This document shows, piece by piece, positions 8,141 through 17,118 of a stretch of DNA of 64,000 bases. How positions within the stretch are numbered: the stretch's first letter is position 1; every line of letters begins with the position of its first letter. A program made the translations under genes and the position numbers. The DNA is from Kerstersia similis. GTDB lineage: Bacteria > Pseudomonadota > Gammaproteobacteria > Burkholderiales > Burkholderiaceae_B. Location: positions 62,001 to 126,000 of the forward strand of contig NZ_CBCSIQ010000007.1 of NCBI RefSeq assembly GCF_965139615.1, in the 5' to 3' direction. The notes beneath the pieces were generated by a model. That model saw only the letters and a list, made by a program, of their open reading frames with translations. It was not told the DNA's origin and ran no database searches.

Positions 8141-8857
8141 ATGATCGAACATCGTCCCTTTGCCAGCCTGGGTGGCGCCGACCACGGCTGGCTGAATGCC
8201 AAACATCACTTTTCATTCGCCGAGTACCATGACGCGGACCGCGTCCACTGGGGGGCGCTGCGCGTCTGGAACGATGACACCATCAAGGCCGGCACCGGGT
8301 TTCCGCCACACCCGCATGCGGATATGGAAATCATCACCTATGTACGCGAAGGTGCCATTACGCATCAGGACAGCCTGGGCAACAAGGGCCGTACCGTCGC
8401 CGGCGACGTGCAAGTCATGAGCGCAGGCAGTGGTATCCGCCATAGCGAATACAACATGGAGGCCGACAGCACACGCATTTTCCAAATCTGGATTTTCCCG
8501 GAAAGCCGTGGCGGCGAACCTTCCTGGGGTACCCGCCCCTTCCCGCGCGATGACCGCTCCGGCCGTTTCGTCACGCTGGCCAGCGGCATGGAAGGCGACC
8601 ATGACGCCCTGCCCATCCGGGCACGCGCCAGAGTCCTGGGCGCCACCCTCAAGGCCGGTGAAACCATTGAATATGACTTCAATGAAGCCTGGCGCTACGG
8701 CTATCTGGTACCAGCGGCCGGCAAGGTAGAAGTCAATGGCATCGTGCTGGAAGCCCGCGATGGCGCGGCAGCCTTCGACGAGCCCAAGCTGCGCATACGC
8801 GCCCTTGAAGACGCCGAACTCGTGCTCGTCGATGCACCGGGCTTGAACCACGCCTGA
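8141..8857 (+). CDS. Pirin family protein (bicupin, YhhW-like)
   Basis: The 238-residue protein is a clear pirin. The N-terminal cupin has the metal-ligand pattern PHPHADMEIITYVREGAITHQDSLGN (about residues 55-80) and the later GDVQVMSAGSGIRHSEYN (about 89-106), supplying three His and one Glu for a metal ion. The C-terminal cupin is degenerate, as usual. Some bacterial pirins such as E. coli YhhW act as quercetin 2,3-dioxygenases in vitro; the physiological substrate is often unknown. A strong AGGAGG site precedes the ATG by 6 bases. The divergent LysR gene is the probable regulator. Confidence 0.95.
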   Translation: MIEHRPFASLGGADHGWLNAKHHFSFAEYHDADRVHWGALRVWNDDTIKAGTGFPPHPHADMEIITYVREGAITHQDSLGNKGRTVAGDVQVMSAGSGIRHSEYNMEADSTRIFQIWIFPESRGGEPSWGTRPFPRDDRSGRFVTLASGMEGDHDALPIRARARVLGATLKAGETIEYDFNEAWRYGYLVPAAGKVEVNGIVLEARDGAAAFDEPKLRIRALEDAELVLVDAPGLNHA

Positions 8858-8979
8858 ACCTTCCTTGCCTGGGTGAGGCCATCATTGCCAGCGCTGGACG
8901 TGCGTCCTGCGCCGGCAGTTTTCAGGCACAATCTCTGCTGCCTGCCCTGACCATCACCGCCCTTCTCACCTCGGCCCGC

Positions 8980-9983
8980 ATGCCCCTGCTACGCGACTGG
9001 CTGGAACGCCACCAGATCCTCAGATCCTTCTCTATTTCCTTGCCGTCCTGCTGGCCGCAGGCCTGGCCCTGGCCCTGCCGAGCCAGGCTGCCGGGCTGGA
9101 ATCCTGCATCAATCCGGCGCTGGCGCTGATGCTCTACCTGACCTTTTATCAGGTGCCGATGACCGAACTGAAACGCGCCTTCCGCCAGATTCGCTTTCTT
9201 GCTGCCTTGCTGCTGGCGAATTTTCTGTTCGTTCCGGTGCTGCTCGCCGTGATGCTGCCGCTTTTCCCGGCGGATCCGCTCCTGCGTCTGGGCATGCTGA
9301 TGGTGCTGCTCTGCCCATGCATAGATTACGTCGTGACCTTCTCACATCTGGGCAAAGCCGACGCCCGCCTGCTCCTGGCAGCCACCCCGGTCCTGTTGCT
9401 TGTACAAATGCTGTTGCTGCCCGGCTATCTCAATATCTTCCTGGGCCATGGAGTCTCCCAGGGGGTCAGCGCCGCGCCATTTGTCCATGCCTTTATCTGG
9501 CTGATCGCCATTCCGCTGGCCCTGGCCGCACTGACGCAAGCTGCCCTGGCGGCAGCAAAACGCAACCGGGCGGTACATCTGGCAACCCAGGTTTCCGCCC
9601 TGCTGGGGGTACTGCCCGTTCCCGCTACCGCGCTGGTGCTATTCATCGTTGTCGCCGCCGTCATCCCGCAGCTTGGCCTGGCCCTGCCAACCGTCTGGAA
9701 AATTCTCCCGGTCTATGTCGTTTTTGCCTTGGTGGCTCCCGTGCTGGGCTGGATGGCCGCCCGGCTGTTACGCCTGGCGCCAGCCGAAGGCCGCGCGCTG
9801 GCATTCAGCGCGGGAACTCGCAATTCGCTGGTCGTGCTGCCCCTGGTTCTGGCCATTCCTGGTGCGCTGCCCCTGCTGCCAGCCGTCGTCCTGGCCCAAA
9901 CCCTCGTCGAGCTTGTCGCCGAGTTGCTTTATATTCGTGTCATACCCATGCTGGGCGGCAAGCCCATCAAGCTGAACGGATAA
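8980..9983 (+). pseudogene. BASS/ACR3-superfamily transporter broken by an 8-bp tandem duplication
   Basis: From 9033 onward one frame encodes a hydrophobic protein of about 316 residues (LYFLAVLLAAGLALALP... to ELLYIRVIPMLGGKPIKLNG) of the bile acid:sodium symporter/ACR3 arsenite-transporter superfamily. The matching N-terminus (MPLLRDWLERHQIL, from ATG 8980) is in another frame. The switch falls at an exact tandem copy of cagatcct (9013-9020 and 9021-9028). Taking out one copy joins the frames as RHQILLYFLAV and gives about 331 residues, a normal family length. A shortened product from ATG 9129 would lose the first helix. So the gene is inactivated, phase-switched, or contains a sequencing error; the substrate is not decided by sequence. 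Confidence 0.75.
9013..9028. repeat. 8-bp tandem duplication causing frameshift
   Basis: cagatcct occurs twice head to tail (9013-9020, 9021-9028) inside the N-terminal coding part of the transporter gene. Eight bases is not a multiple of three, so the duplication shifts the frame; deletion of one copy restores a continuous family-like reading frame. Such a two-copy slip can revert by strand slippage. Confidence 0.9.
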
Positions 9984-10020
9984 TCCCCCTGGCGCCATGA
10001 CGTTGCATCGTCCCCGCTTT

Positions 10021-10752
10021 TCATGCACGGACTGCGTGAGCGCCCCGCCGGTCATACCACCACAGAGCGCTCGCGAAGAACACCAGCTGGGCCAGATTCA
10101 AGCTGGCGCAGCCCACCCATACCGCTAACTGGCTGGAAGGAAACTGCAGGGTCATCGCAGCCAGGACAATCGCCACGACCACAGGATTCAGGCAAGCGCT
10201 CCAGCGCGGCAAATATGTCCTGCCGGCCATGACGCGCCCCATGACCAGCAACCACCCCAGGGTGCTCGCCGTCACTGACCCGATCCAATGCACCGTCAGC
10301 AGATGCTGAAACTGGTTGAACGCCAGCACCTGGGCCTCCAGGGCGCTGGTATCGCTCTGCAGCATGCTTTGCGCCTGCAGGCCGACAAAACCGAATGCGG
10401 CATGCCCCAAGGGCGACCAGGCATATCCCGCCAACAGCAGCAACACCGTCAACCGGCTGAGGCTCCCCCGCGGCAGCAGGCGATATAGCGCAAAACACGC
10501 CAGCAAGTAGAGCAGAACACTGAAAGTGGCCAGATAAATTCCCCACATCAGGCGCTGCGGTGACGCATCCAACATCAGTACAGCCATATTGCTATCGAGC
10601 TGCGTTGCCAATGACTGGGAAAACAGCGGATAGTCCGACGGCCTCGGGACAAAACCAACCAGCAGCATATCGGCCGCCGACCAGCACAAGGCAGCGGCAA
10701 TGCCACAAATCAAACTGCTTCTGATAGCTTTTTGCAAATCAAAAGAAGACAT
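10021..10752 (-). CDS. Integral membrane protein of unknown function
   Basis: The 243-residue protein starts at ATG 10752 (MSSFDLQKAIRSSLICGIAAALCWSAADML), preceded by GGAG at good distance; the frame is open 14 codons further upstream but that part is not convincing. About six or seven hydrophobic segments are visible (around residues 13-33, 78-105, 115-135, 160-180, 193-212, 218-236). It resembles uncharacterised multi-pass proteins found in diverse bacteria, possibly the DUF6796 group, but I am not certain. It lies convergent to the broken transporter and divergent from the ion transporter at 10889. No function can be assigned. Confidence 0.75.
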   Translation of the reverse strand: MSSFDLQKAIRSSLICGIAAALCWSAADMLLVGFVPRPSDYPLFSQSLATQLDSNMAVLMLDASPQRLMWGIYLATFSVLLYLLACFALYRLLPRGSLSRLTVLLLLAGYAWSPLGHAAFGFVGLQAQSMLQSDTSALEAQVLAFNQFQHLLTVHWIGSVTASTLGWLLVMGRVMAGRTYLPRWSACLNPVVVAIVLAAMTLQFPSSQLAVWVGCASLNLAQLVFFASALWWYDRRGAHAVRA

Positions 10753-10888
10753 CGGCCACACTCCAGGAAAGCTTCTACAAAACCCGGCTGGCACAGCGCC
10801 GGTACGCAGGTAACGCTAAACTACCACGATAACGCCAACTCATGCGGACGCGTCCGCCTCTCCACGCCGCCAGCAAACAAAGAAGCCG

Positions 10889-12136
10889 ATGGACATTACC
10901 CTGCTGATTTTCCTGATCGTGTACATCGCCATGGGCTTTGGCAAACTGCCGGGCTTCAAAGTGGACCGCACCGGTGCTGCCGTCGTGGGCGCCCTGGCCA
11001 TGATGGCTGCTGGCAGCATCACGCCCCAGGCCGCCTGGCATTCGATCGACTACCGCACCATTTGCCTGCTATTCGGTTTGATGGTCGTTTCCGCCGCCTT
11101 TGTCGAATCCGGCTTCTATGCCTGGACGGCCCAGCGGGTAGCCACCTTGCGCATCAGCCCGCCCGCCCTGCTGGGGGCGCTGGTCGTCGTGGCCGGGGTA
11201 CTGTCCGCACTGCTGAGCAATGCCGTTGTCGTCGTGGCCATGACACCGCTGCTCGTTTCGCTGACGCTGGCGCGCGGGCTGAATCCGGTTCCCTTTCTGC
11301 TGGCCTTCTGTTTTGCCGCCAATACCGGCGCTGCCGGTACGCTGATCGGCAGCCCCAAGAACATGATCATCGCCCAGGCGCTCGATCTCTCCTTTGTCGG
11401 CCTGTTGCGGGCCACCTTTGTGCCGGCATTGATTTCGCTGCCGCTGGTCTGGGGAATCGTCGCCTTCATGTACCGGCGGCGCTGGACGCTCGCCGCCACG
11501 CCCCTGACCCAGCCCGTAACCTCGACAGGCGGCACTATTCCGTCACTGGATCGCTGGGAAACAGTCAAAGCCAGCCTCGTCACCCTGGCAGTCATCATCG
11601 CCTTCGTCGCCAGCGACTGGCCGCGTGAACTGGTCGCGCTCAGCGCAGCCGGGCTGCTGCTGATCAATCGTCAGATTTCATCCAGCGATATGCTCCGGCA
11701 TGTGGATGGCAACCTGCTGTTGCTCATCATGGGCCTGTTCATGGTCAACGCCGCATTTTCCGCGACCGGCCTGCCGGAAGTGCTCTTGAGCGACTTGCGT
11801 GACGCCGGCATCCATCTTGACTCCCCGATCGCCTTGTTTCTGGTGATCGCCCTGCTCTGCACCCTGGTGGGCACCAACCCTTCCGTCATGATGCTACTGC
11901 CCTTCCTGCGGCCCACGGCGGAAACTGCCAACAGCATGGGAGCAGCACTGGTCATGGGCTCCAGCTTTTCCAGCAACCTGTTCATCTTCGGCAGCCTGGC
12001 CGGCATCATCGTCGCCGAACAGGCCGCTGCCTGCGGCGTCAAGATTTCCTTTGGTGAATTCGCACGCGCCGGCCTGCCTGTGACGCTGGCGTGCATGATC
12101 ATGGCGGGCGCCTGGATTCTGCTCAGCGGTACCTGA
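10889..12136 (+). CDS. ArsB/CitMHS/SLC13-superfamily ion transporter
   Basis: The 415-residue protein has about 11-12 hydrophobic segments and the signature of the ion transporter superfamily: two helical repeats, each with a conserved loop. The first is LSNAVVVVAMTPLLVSL followed by FAANTGAAGTLIGSPKNMIIA; the second is LVGTNPSVMMLLPFL and SSFSSNLFIFGSLAGIIVAEQA. Members carry dicarboxylates, citrate, arsenite or phosphate-like anions. Substrate cannot be read from these motifs. It is divergent from the unknown membrane protein gene at 10752 and convergent with the small gene at 12497. No regulator gene is directly attached. Confidence 0.85.
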   Translation: MDITLLIFLIVYIAMGFGKLPGFKVDRTGAAVVGALAMMAAGSITPQAAWHSIDYRTICLLFGLMVVSAAFVESGFYAWTAQRVATLRISPPALLGALVVVAGVLSALLSNAVVVVAMTPLLVSLTLARGLNPVPFLLAFCFAANTGAAGTLIGSPKNMIIAQALDLSFVGLLRATFVPALISLPLVWGIVAFMYRRRWTLAATPLTQPVTSTGGTIPSLDRWETVKASLVTLAVIIAFVASDWPRELVALSAAGLLLINRQISSSDMLRHVDGNLLLLIMGLFMVNAAFSATGLPEVLLSDLRDAGIHLDSPIALFLVIALLCTLVGTNPSVMMLLPFLRPTAETANSMGAALVMGSSFSSNLFIFGSLAGIIVAEQAAACGVKISFGEFARAGLPVTLACMIMAGAWILLSGT

Positions 12137-12143
12137 AAACGCG

Positions 12144-12497
12144 TCAGTACCCGAGCAGCACCAGTGTCCAGGAGCACACCGCGGCCAGCCAAAGCACGAC
12201 GACATACCCCGCTCGGCGAATAGCGATATCAAAGCCAGCGCGTTCCAGCCAGGCATAGCAAAGCCCTGCGACGACAAACCCCAGCGACCACAGCACACCT
12301 GCCGAAACCGTCGCTGGCCAGACCCAATCGCCCCGCCAGGCCCCCATGCTGCCATGCCATGGCCCCAGTACCGGATAGACTGCGTAATACAGAATGCCAC
12401 CCAGGGCTCCCATGCTCAGGACGCCCAGCATCGCTGTCACAGACGCAGCAATAAATGATCGCCTGATTCCAAAGAACAGGCCTGCTCCGGCTTTCAT
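12144..12497 (-). CDS. Small multi-pass membrane protein, unknown function
   Basis: The 117-residue product (MKAGAGLFFGIRRSFIAASV...) has four likely membrane helices: about residues 13-36, 50-80 in two parts, and 93-114. The ATG at 12497 is chosen because AGGTGG lies 5 bases upstream; a GTG three codons earlier is in frame but would overlap that site. Nothing in the sequence gives a function. It is convergent with the ion transporter gene, ending 7 bases from its stop. Confidence 0.6.
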   Translation of the reverse strand: MKAGAGLFFGIRRSFIAASVTAMLGVLSMGALGGILYYAVYPVLGPWHGSMGAWRGDWVWPATVSAGVLWSLGFVVAGLCYAWLERAGFDIAIRRAGYVVVLWLAAVCSWTLVLLGY

Positions 12498-12840
12498 CCG
12501 AACCACCTATATATATGGCAGCGACGCCTGATCGGGCACAGCTGCCATCACGCCGCCAGACGGTTCCCACCGTTGCACTGGCCGCGCCTGATTCACTCAT
12601 TGAGCTGCGAATGGCCTTGTTCACACAAGACTCGGCCTGGCGCAGCGCATCCCCTCACCTGGCAATACGGGGCCGCCATAGCTTGGCACGCACTCCGAAT
12701 TTACCCAGCTTGTATCACCGATTTTTATTATTACAGCAGATGCTACTACAACAGACTTCCCCTCGGTACACAGACCATTCAATCACGATACGCATGTGGT
12801 GCCTGCCGCATTGGCAGGCACCCGGTTCAGGCACCCAGGT
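12498..12840. other. Intergenic region without a recognised gene
   Basis: This 343-base gap lies upstream of the small membrane protein gene and downstream of the DUF1090 gene, both on the minus strand. Apart from the hairpin at 12798-12822, I see no gene or repeat. Any promoter for the membrane protein gene should lie at its left end. Confidence 0.5.
12798..12822 (-). terminator. Hairpin downstream of DUF1090 gene
   Basis: A perfect 10-bp stem (ggtgcctgcc/ggcaggcacc, 5-base loop) lies 18 bases beyond the DUF1090 stop on its strand. There is no T run after it, so it is terminator-like but not a textbook intrinsic terminator. Confidence 0.5.
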
Positions 12841-13245
12841 TCAAGGGTTGCCCCTGGCCCCTTCCAGTGCCCGCAGTTCCTCCTGCAATATGCCCAATTC
12901 CTCACGTTCACGTCCCAGCTTGCGCTCTAACTGACGCACTTTATCCAGACGGCCTTCCATCTGTTTCTCCTCGATTTCGTCCAGGAGAGCATCGACTTTT
13001 TCAGCCTGTTCTGCAATTTCCGCCCGTTTTTCCTGAATCAGATCCGCATCGCGGCAACGTAACTTGACTTCGGACAAGGCCCGTTCCAGACCGCGCTGGC
13101 GATACATGTTGCCATAGGCCCTGGCGTGATCCAGCTGTTGCTCGATTTCCGCCGCCTTGCGCTCACAGAGAGGGTTTGCGGCCTGTGCCGGCAAGGCAGC
13201 ACAGGCTGCACTCACCAAAATGACTTGCAGCAATCTTCGCATCAT
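12841..13245 (-). CDS. DUF1090 family exported protein (YqjC-like)
   Basis: The 134-residue protein has a signal peptide (MMRRLLQVILVSAACAALPAQA, cleavage near residue 22) and then a charged, mostly helical body with the DUF1090 hallmarks. A cysteine near the mature N-terminus (NPLCERKAAEIEQQL) pairs with one later (VKLRCRDADL), followed by a coiled coil of about 65 residues rich in Glu, Lys and Arg. E. coli YqjC belongs to this family; no function is established. It is probably periplasmic. Monocistronic, with a hairpin 18 bases downstream. Confidence 0.85.
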   Translation of the reverse strand: MMRRLLQVILVSAACAALPAQAANPLCERKAAEIEQQLDHARAYGNMYRQRGLERALSEVKLRCRDADLIQEKRAEIAEQAEKVDALLDEIEEKQMEGRLDKVRQLERKLGREREELGILQEELRALEGARGNP

Positions 13246-13745
13246 CTTTTCTCCTCAGCCATGACGCCGGCGCAGGCCACAAACGGCCACAACCTGCCGG
13301 TATATCAAACCCGCCCATTTCGTTACACATTGTTATAACGAATGTCCCGCCCGCACTGAATCAGAACTTTGAGAATTCCACTTTCTCAACGTTAAAGATT
13401 TAAAAAATCATGCGAAAACCAGATTTTTTTGCCGTGATTATTGTGAATTTTTTAGATCAATCGCGATTTTCCCCAGTTTAGAGAAATCACGAAAAACAGG
13501 GTTAATCCCACGCTCCCTAGCCTTGCAGCCAGACGCTAAGCCCCTTATAAATTGACCTGCCGGACGGTCAATAAATCCACGAGAACATGCTGTCCGGGAA
13601 TGTACTTACCCATTGCATTCCCCTCTGATGCGCAGCCCTGATCCACGCTGCCACGCATCCGACAGTGCAATTTCACCTTGCCCTGTTACCAACAACATAA
13701 CAATCAAAACAGAAACGCAATGCGTTCTGGAGGAGCAAATTTTTC
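13246..13745. other. AT-rich promoter region between DUF1090 gene and acylase gene
   Basis: A 500-base gap between divergent genes. It is visibly AT-rich at about 13,380-13,500 and contains the TetR-like dyad at 13551-13572. It should hold the promoters of both flanking genes. No small gene is supported here. Confidence 0.6.
13551..13572. promoter_or_regulatory. TetR-type dyad upstream of acylase gene
   Basis: The arms attgacc and ggtcaat are perfect 7-bp inverted copies around tgccggac, about 174 bases before the acylase start. TGACC-n-GGTCA dyads are typical of TetR family operators. No tetR gene adjoins it, so the regulator would act from elsewhere. The symmetry is seen; the protein family is inferred. 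Confidence 0.5.
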
Positions 13746-16106
13746 ATGAAGTCATATCGACATAAACAGCTGGTGCGTAACGTGGCATGGGTAAGTGCCA
13801 TGGCTGCGCTCATGGTCGCCTGCGGCTCCGACAAATCCGAAGCCGGTTCAGGCACGTCGGAGACGGGCGGCTACCAAGTGGATATCCGCCGCACCACGGG
13901 TGGCGTCCCGCATATCAAGGCGAACGACTACGCCAGTGCAGGCTACGGCCTGGGTTATGTCTGGGCGGAAGATCACGCCTGCACCATGTCCGGCCGCTGG
14001 CTGACGACTGGCGCCCAGGCTGCCGCCCGTTTCGGCGCACAAGGCCCCGATTTTTCCTTTGATCTGCGCAATGGCAATCTGGCCAGCGATCTGTATATCC
14101 AGAAACTCATAGACCAGGGCTGGCTGGAACAGCTGCTGGCCGACCAAAGCCCGGCAGGCGTGTTGCCGGAAGTCCGTGAATTGGTGCGCGGCTATGTCGC
14201 TGGCTACAACCGCTACCTGAAAGAAGTCGATTACAAGCTGCCGGACGAACGCTGTGCCGGCGCGGACTGGATCCGCCCCATCACCGAACGCGATCTTTAC
14301 CTGAACGCTGCCTTCTGGGCCGACATGCTCACGGCCGTGCGCAATGAATTCGACGGCTTCCTGGCGGCCGTACCGCCGGGCGGGAAAAAAGATGCCATGC
14401 ACATCAGCGCCGCCCAGCGCGCGGCTATCCCTGCCCCGAAAATCCTGGCCAGCAATATGGTGGCGCTGGGCAAGGACGCCACCCGCGACGGCACCGGCAT
14501 GGTGTTCTCCAACCCGCACTGGGAATGGAACAAGGCCGATGGCATGGTCGCCGCGCACCTCACCATTCCTGGCAAACTCAACGTGAACGGCATGACCTTC
14601 GGTGCCAGTCCTGTCATCGGCATCGGCCACAATGACGAGGTAGCCTGGGCAGCCACCTCGGCAGGCGCCACGATCACCAATGGCGTGCGTTACCGTCTGG
14701 ATCTGGTGCCCGGCTCCCCCACGAGCTATATGGTCGATGGCGAACGTCATGAAATGGTTCCCACCACCGTAACCGTTCAGGTGCGTGGGACCGACGGCAA
14801 ACTGTCGCCCTATACCCATACTTTCTACGACACCCTTTTTGGCACCGTCACGGTTTCCACGGATCGCCCCTGGACCACCGAGCACGCCTATACCTGGAAA
14901 CACAGCCCGATCAAGGTATCCGGCCTGAATATGTGGCACCTGTATTCGCAGGCTAAAACCGTGCAGGATATCCACGCCGCAGACAAGGCGACCCTGGGCG
15001 TAGCCTGGATCAACTCCACTGCCGCAGACGCCCAGGGGCACGCCTATCGTTCCATGCCCAACCCCCTGCCGTATGTCACCAATGCCATGATGGCCGACTG
15101 CGCCGTGGCAAACGGCATTCTGGACGGTAGCCGCACCAGCTGCGCGCCCATTCAGGATGACAGTGCGATCTTCCCTGGCGTCTTCCCGTCCGCGCAGATT
15201 CCCTATCAGTTCCGCGACGACTATGTTTACAACGCCAACGACTCCTACTGGATCACCAACCTGCGCGCTCCGCTGGAAGGCTATCCCTCCCTGTATGGCA
15301 ATGAAAGAACCGTCCTGAGCAATCGCTCGCGCGGCGGCCTGGAGATCATCGAGCAACGACTGCAGCAAACCGACGGCCTGCCTGGCAAGGGTTTCACGCT
15401 TGATCAGTTCATCAGTCAGCTGTTCGACGGCCGGGATTATGCGCGTAACTGGTTGCCGGAACTGGTGCCGTTCTGCCAATCCCTGACCAGCCAAGCCGAC
15501 GCCCCTGCCCAATTGCCGCAAGCCTGCGATGCCCTGGCTGGCTGGCAAGGCACGTACTTGCTGGATGACAAGGGCGCGGTGCTGTTCCGTCGCATCCTGG
15601 AAAACGGCAAGGACACTGCCAGCTGGTACGCCGTACCGTTTGATGCCAACGATCCGCTGAACACGCCTCGCGGCCTGAAGACGTCCAACGCCGTGCGCGA
15701 TGCGCTGTATGCCGCCGTCAACGATCTGACCAGCAACGGCATTGAACTGGATGCCGCATTGCGCAACTACCAGCATCGCACCGTCAAGGGGGAGCGTATC
15801 CCCGTTCCTGGCGGCGCTGCCTTCCTGCGCATGAACACGGATCCGTTCCAGGGCAAGAACGGTTGGGAAGCCGTCAGCGGCAGCAGCTTCATTTACTGGG
15901 TGGAAATGACGCCGCAAGGCCCGCGCGGCAAACAGATCCAGGTGCAAGGCCAATCGGATGACGCCAATTCGCCGCTGCACGCTGACCAGACCCGGCGCTT
16001 CAGCGCAGGCAACTATCTGGATATTCTGTTCACCGAGGAAGAGATCCAGGCCGACCCCAAACTCACGGTCAAAACCCTGAACGCCAAAGCTGACGGTTCC
16101 TTCTAA
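13746..16106 (+). CDS. Penicillin acylase family Ntn hydrolase, probable lipoprotein
   Basis: The 786-residue protein is a member of the penicillin amidase (S45) family, which includes acyl-homoserine lactone and aculeacin acylases. A short hydrophobic leader ends in a lipobox, ALMVAC, with Cys26, so the precursor is probably lipidated. The alpha part contains VPHIKANDYASAGYGLGYVWAEDHACTM (about 54-81). The self-cleavage nucleophile is most likely Ser236 in PKILASNMVALG, followed by DGTGMVFSNPHWEWN (about 248-262). Family members hydrolyse amide bonds of fatty-acylated or aromatic-acylated compounds. An AHL or lipopeptide substrate fits the SN-type beta N-terminus, but sequence alone does not decide. 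GGAGG precedes the start by about 13 bases. A strong terminator follows. Confidence 0.88.
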   Translation: MKSYRHKQLVRNVAWVSAMAALMVACGSDKSEAGSGTSETGGYQVDIRRTTGGVPHIKANDYASAGYGLGYVWAEDHACTMSGRWLTTGAQAAARFGAQGPDFSFDLRNGNLASDLYIQKLIDQGWLEQLLADQSPAGVLPEVRELVRGYVAGYNRYLKEVDYKLPDERCAGADWIRPITERDLYLNAAFWADMLTAVRNEFDGFLAAVPPGGKKDAMHISAAQRAAIPAPKILASNMVALGKDATRDGTGMVFSNPHWEWNKADGMVAAHLTIPGKLNVNGMTFGASPVIGIGHNDEVAWAATSAGATITNGVRYRLDLVPGSPTSYMVDGERHEMVPTTVTVQVRGTDGKLSPYTHTFYDTLFGTVTVSTDRPWTTEHAYTWKHSPIKVSGLNMWHLYSQAKTVQDIHAADKATLGVAWINSTAADAQGHAYRSMPNPLPYVTNAMMADCAVANGILDGSRTSCAPIQDDSAIFPGVFPSAQIPYQFRDDYVYNANDSYWITNLRAPLEGYPSLYGNERTVLSNRSRGGLEIIEQRLQQTDGLPGKGFTLDQFISQLFDGRDYARNWLPELVPFCQSLTSQADAPAQLPQACDALAGWQGTYLLDDKGAVLFRRILENGKDTASWYAVPFDANDPLNTPRGLKTSNAVRDALYAAVNDLTSNGIELDAALRNYQHRTVKGERIPVPGGAAFLRMNTDPFQGKNGWEAVSGSSFIYWVEMTPQGPRGKQIQVQGQSDDANSPLHADQTRRFSAGNYLDILFTEEEIQADPKLTVKTLNAKADGSF

Positions 16107-16161
16107 GCGCAGTTCGCTGGGAATACTGAAAGCCTGCGGTCAGCACTGAACCGCAAGCCGC

Positions 16162-16198
16162 ACAACGGGATGCCTGATGCCGGCATCCCGTTGTTTTT
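16162..16198 (+). terminator. Rho-independent terminator of acylase gene
   Basis: A 13-bp perfect stem (acaacgggatgcc/ggcatcccgttgt) with a 7-base loop runs into a T run (16193-16198), 56 bases after the acylase stop. This is the clearest intrinsic terminator in the left half of the window. Confidence 0.92.
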
Positions 16199-16354
16199 CC
16201 GGCGGCCTCCGCTGTCTCGCGGATGCCTCGCCGTCCCGTCACCGTGCGCCCTGGCGGCGTTCGCTGGCAACGCCATTGCGGCATCATTAAGACACGGCCA
16301 CCTTAAAACACCACTGCCGCACCCTCGTGGCGCCGTTGCGACCCGAACACGCCG

Positions 16355-16708
16355 TTATTGTGGTGCATGGGCCAGGCACAGCTTGCGCCATTTTTCACCA
16401 AAATCCTCGACCACCTGGCTCTTCGCGGCCTCGCCTTCGGCCTCTGGCGCTTCGTAGGCATCCTGCGCAATCGTCCGTACCAGCTCTTCCTGGCCACCAT
16501 AACCCTGGCCGCTGGCGGCGTGTGCAGCCAGCAGATTTTCCAGGCTGACACCATGCTGGCGTACATGCATGGTCGAGCGCGACAACAAGGCCACGGTTTC
16601 ACAGACCTCTGCTGTCGTGGATTGTGCACCCGTCACCGGTGACAGCAACGCCAGCACCACCGCCAGGCCACCTGCCCTCGCCATCCGTCCCATCATGACA
16701 TCCTTCAT
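16355..16708 (-). CDS. Exported small protein of unknown function
   Basis: The 117-residue product begins MKDVMMGRMARAGGLAVVLALLSPVTGAQ, a signal peptide with probable cleavage near residue 28. It continues as a soluble helical domain with cysteines at VCETVALL and KLCLAHAP that could form a disulfide. A GGGAG site lies about 9 bases before the ATG. No family is recognised. It stands between the acylase and the SemiSWEET gene, and may share a transcript with the latter (about 90 bases apart, same strand). Confidence 0.65.
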   Translation of the reverse strand: MKDVMMGRMARAGGLAVVLALLSPVTGAQSTTAEVCETVALLSRSTMHVRQHGVSLENLLAAHAASGQGYGGQEELVRTIAQDAYEAPEAEGEAAKSQVVEDFGEKWRKLCLAHAPQ

Positions 16709-16799
16709 TTACTGCTGCTCCCTGCTATCCGTTGTCTCATTGCGCATTGCCCTGAGCTGTCTTTCCGGCTCCCTGCACCATACACGTTTGCCGCCCACA

Positions 16800-17072
16800 T
16801 CATAAGGCGGTGGCAAAGGTTGCCAGGCCAAATATGATGCCGGGGGCATTGGCAGCGGCAATCGGCCAATCCCGTTTGGGCTTTTTCATCAAACCGTAAA
16901 TGACCCATAGGGTGCAGTTGATGGCCGCCACCAGCGGCTGCAACCAGTCTCCCTTGATGCCCTGCAGGTTATTGCTGATCTGGGGGATATAGGACACATA
17001 CATCGCCATCGCAGTGGCTGTCGCCACCCAGCCCAGTATCGTGAACCAGCGCGCTTCCGGTACTGCCGTCAT
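16800..17072 (-). CDS. SemiSWEET family sugar transporter
   Basis: The 90-residue protein carries one three-helix SWEET/PQ-loop unit: helix 1 (FTILGWVATATAMAMYVSYIPQISNNLQG, with the PQ motif), helix 2 (WLQPLVAAINCTLWVIYGLMK) and helix 3 (WPIAAANAPGIIFGLATFATA). Such bacterial SemiSWEETs work as dimers moving sugars across the inner membrane. The start at ATG 17072 is fixed by AAGGAG 7 bases upstream; an in-frame ATG 8 codons earlier lacks one. The substrate is unknown. The LysR gene upstream on the same strand ends 46 bases before it, so read-through is possible. Confidence 0.88.
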   Translation of the reverse strand: MTAVPEARWFTILGWVATATAMAMYVSYIPQISNNLQGIKGDWLQPLVAAINCTLWVIYGLMKKPKRDWPIAAANAPGIIFGLATFATAL

Positions 17073-17118
17073 GTCTTGTCTCCTTGTCACACTCATGAAT
17101 TCGTCCGGCCAAAGGCCC

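Noticed and set aside
13848..15980. Long minus-strand frame of about 710 codons
   Set aside because: It is antisense to the acylase gene, has no recognisable domain, and the plus-strand gene is well supported by motifs; a result of high G+C codon use.
13746..16106. Acylase as a beta-lactam resistance gene
   Set aside because: Penicillin acylase family members act on many amides; nothing shows penicillin specificity.
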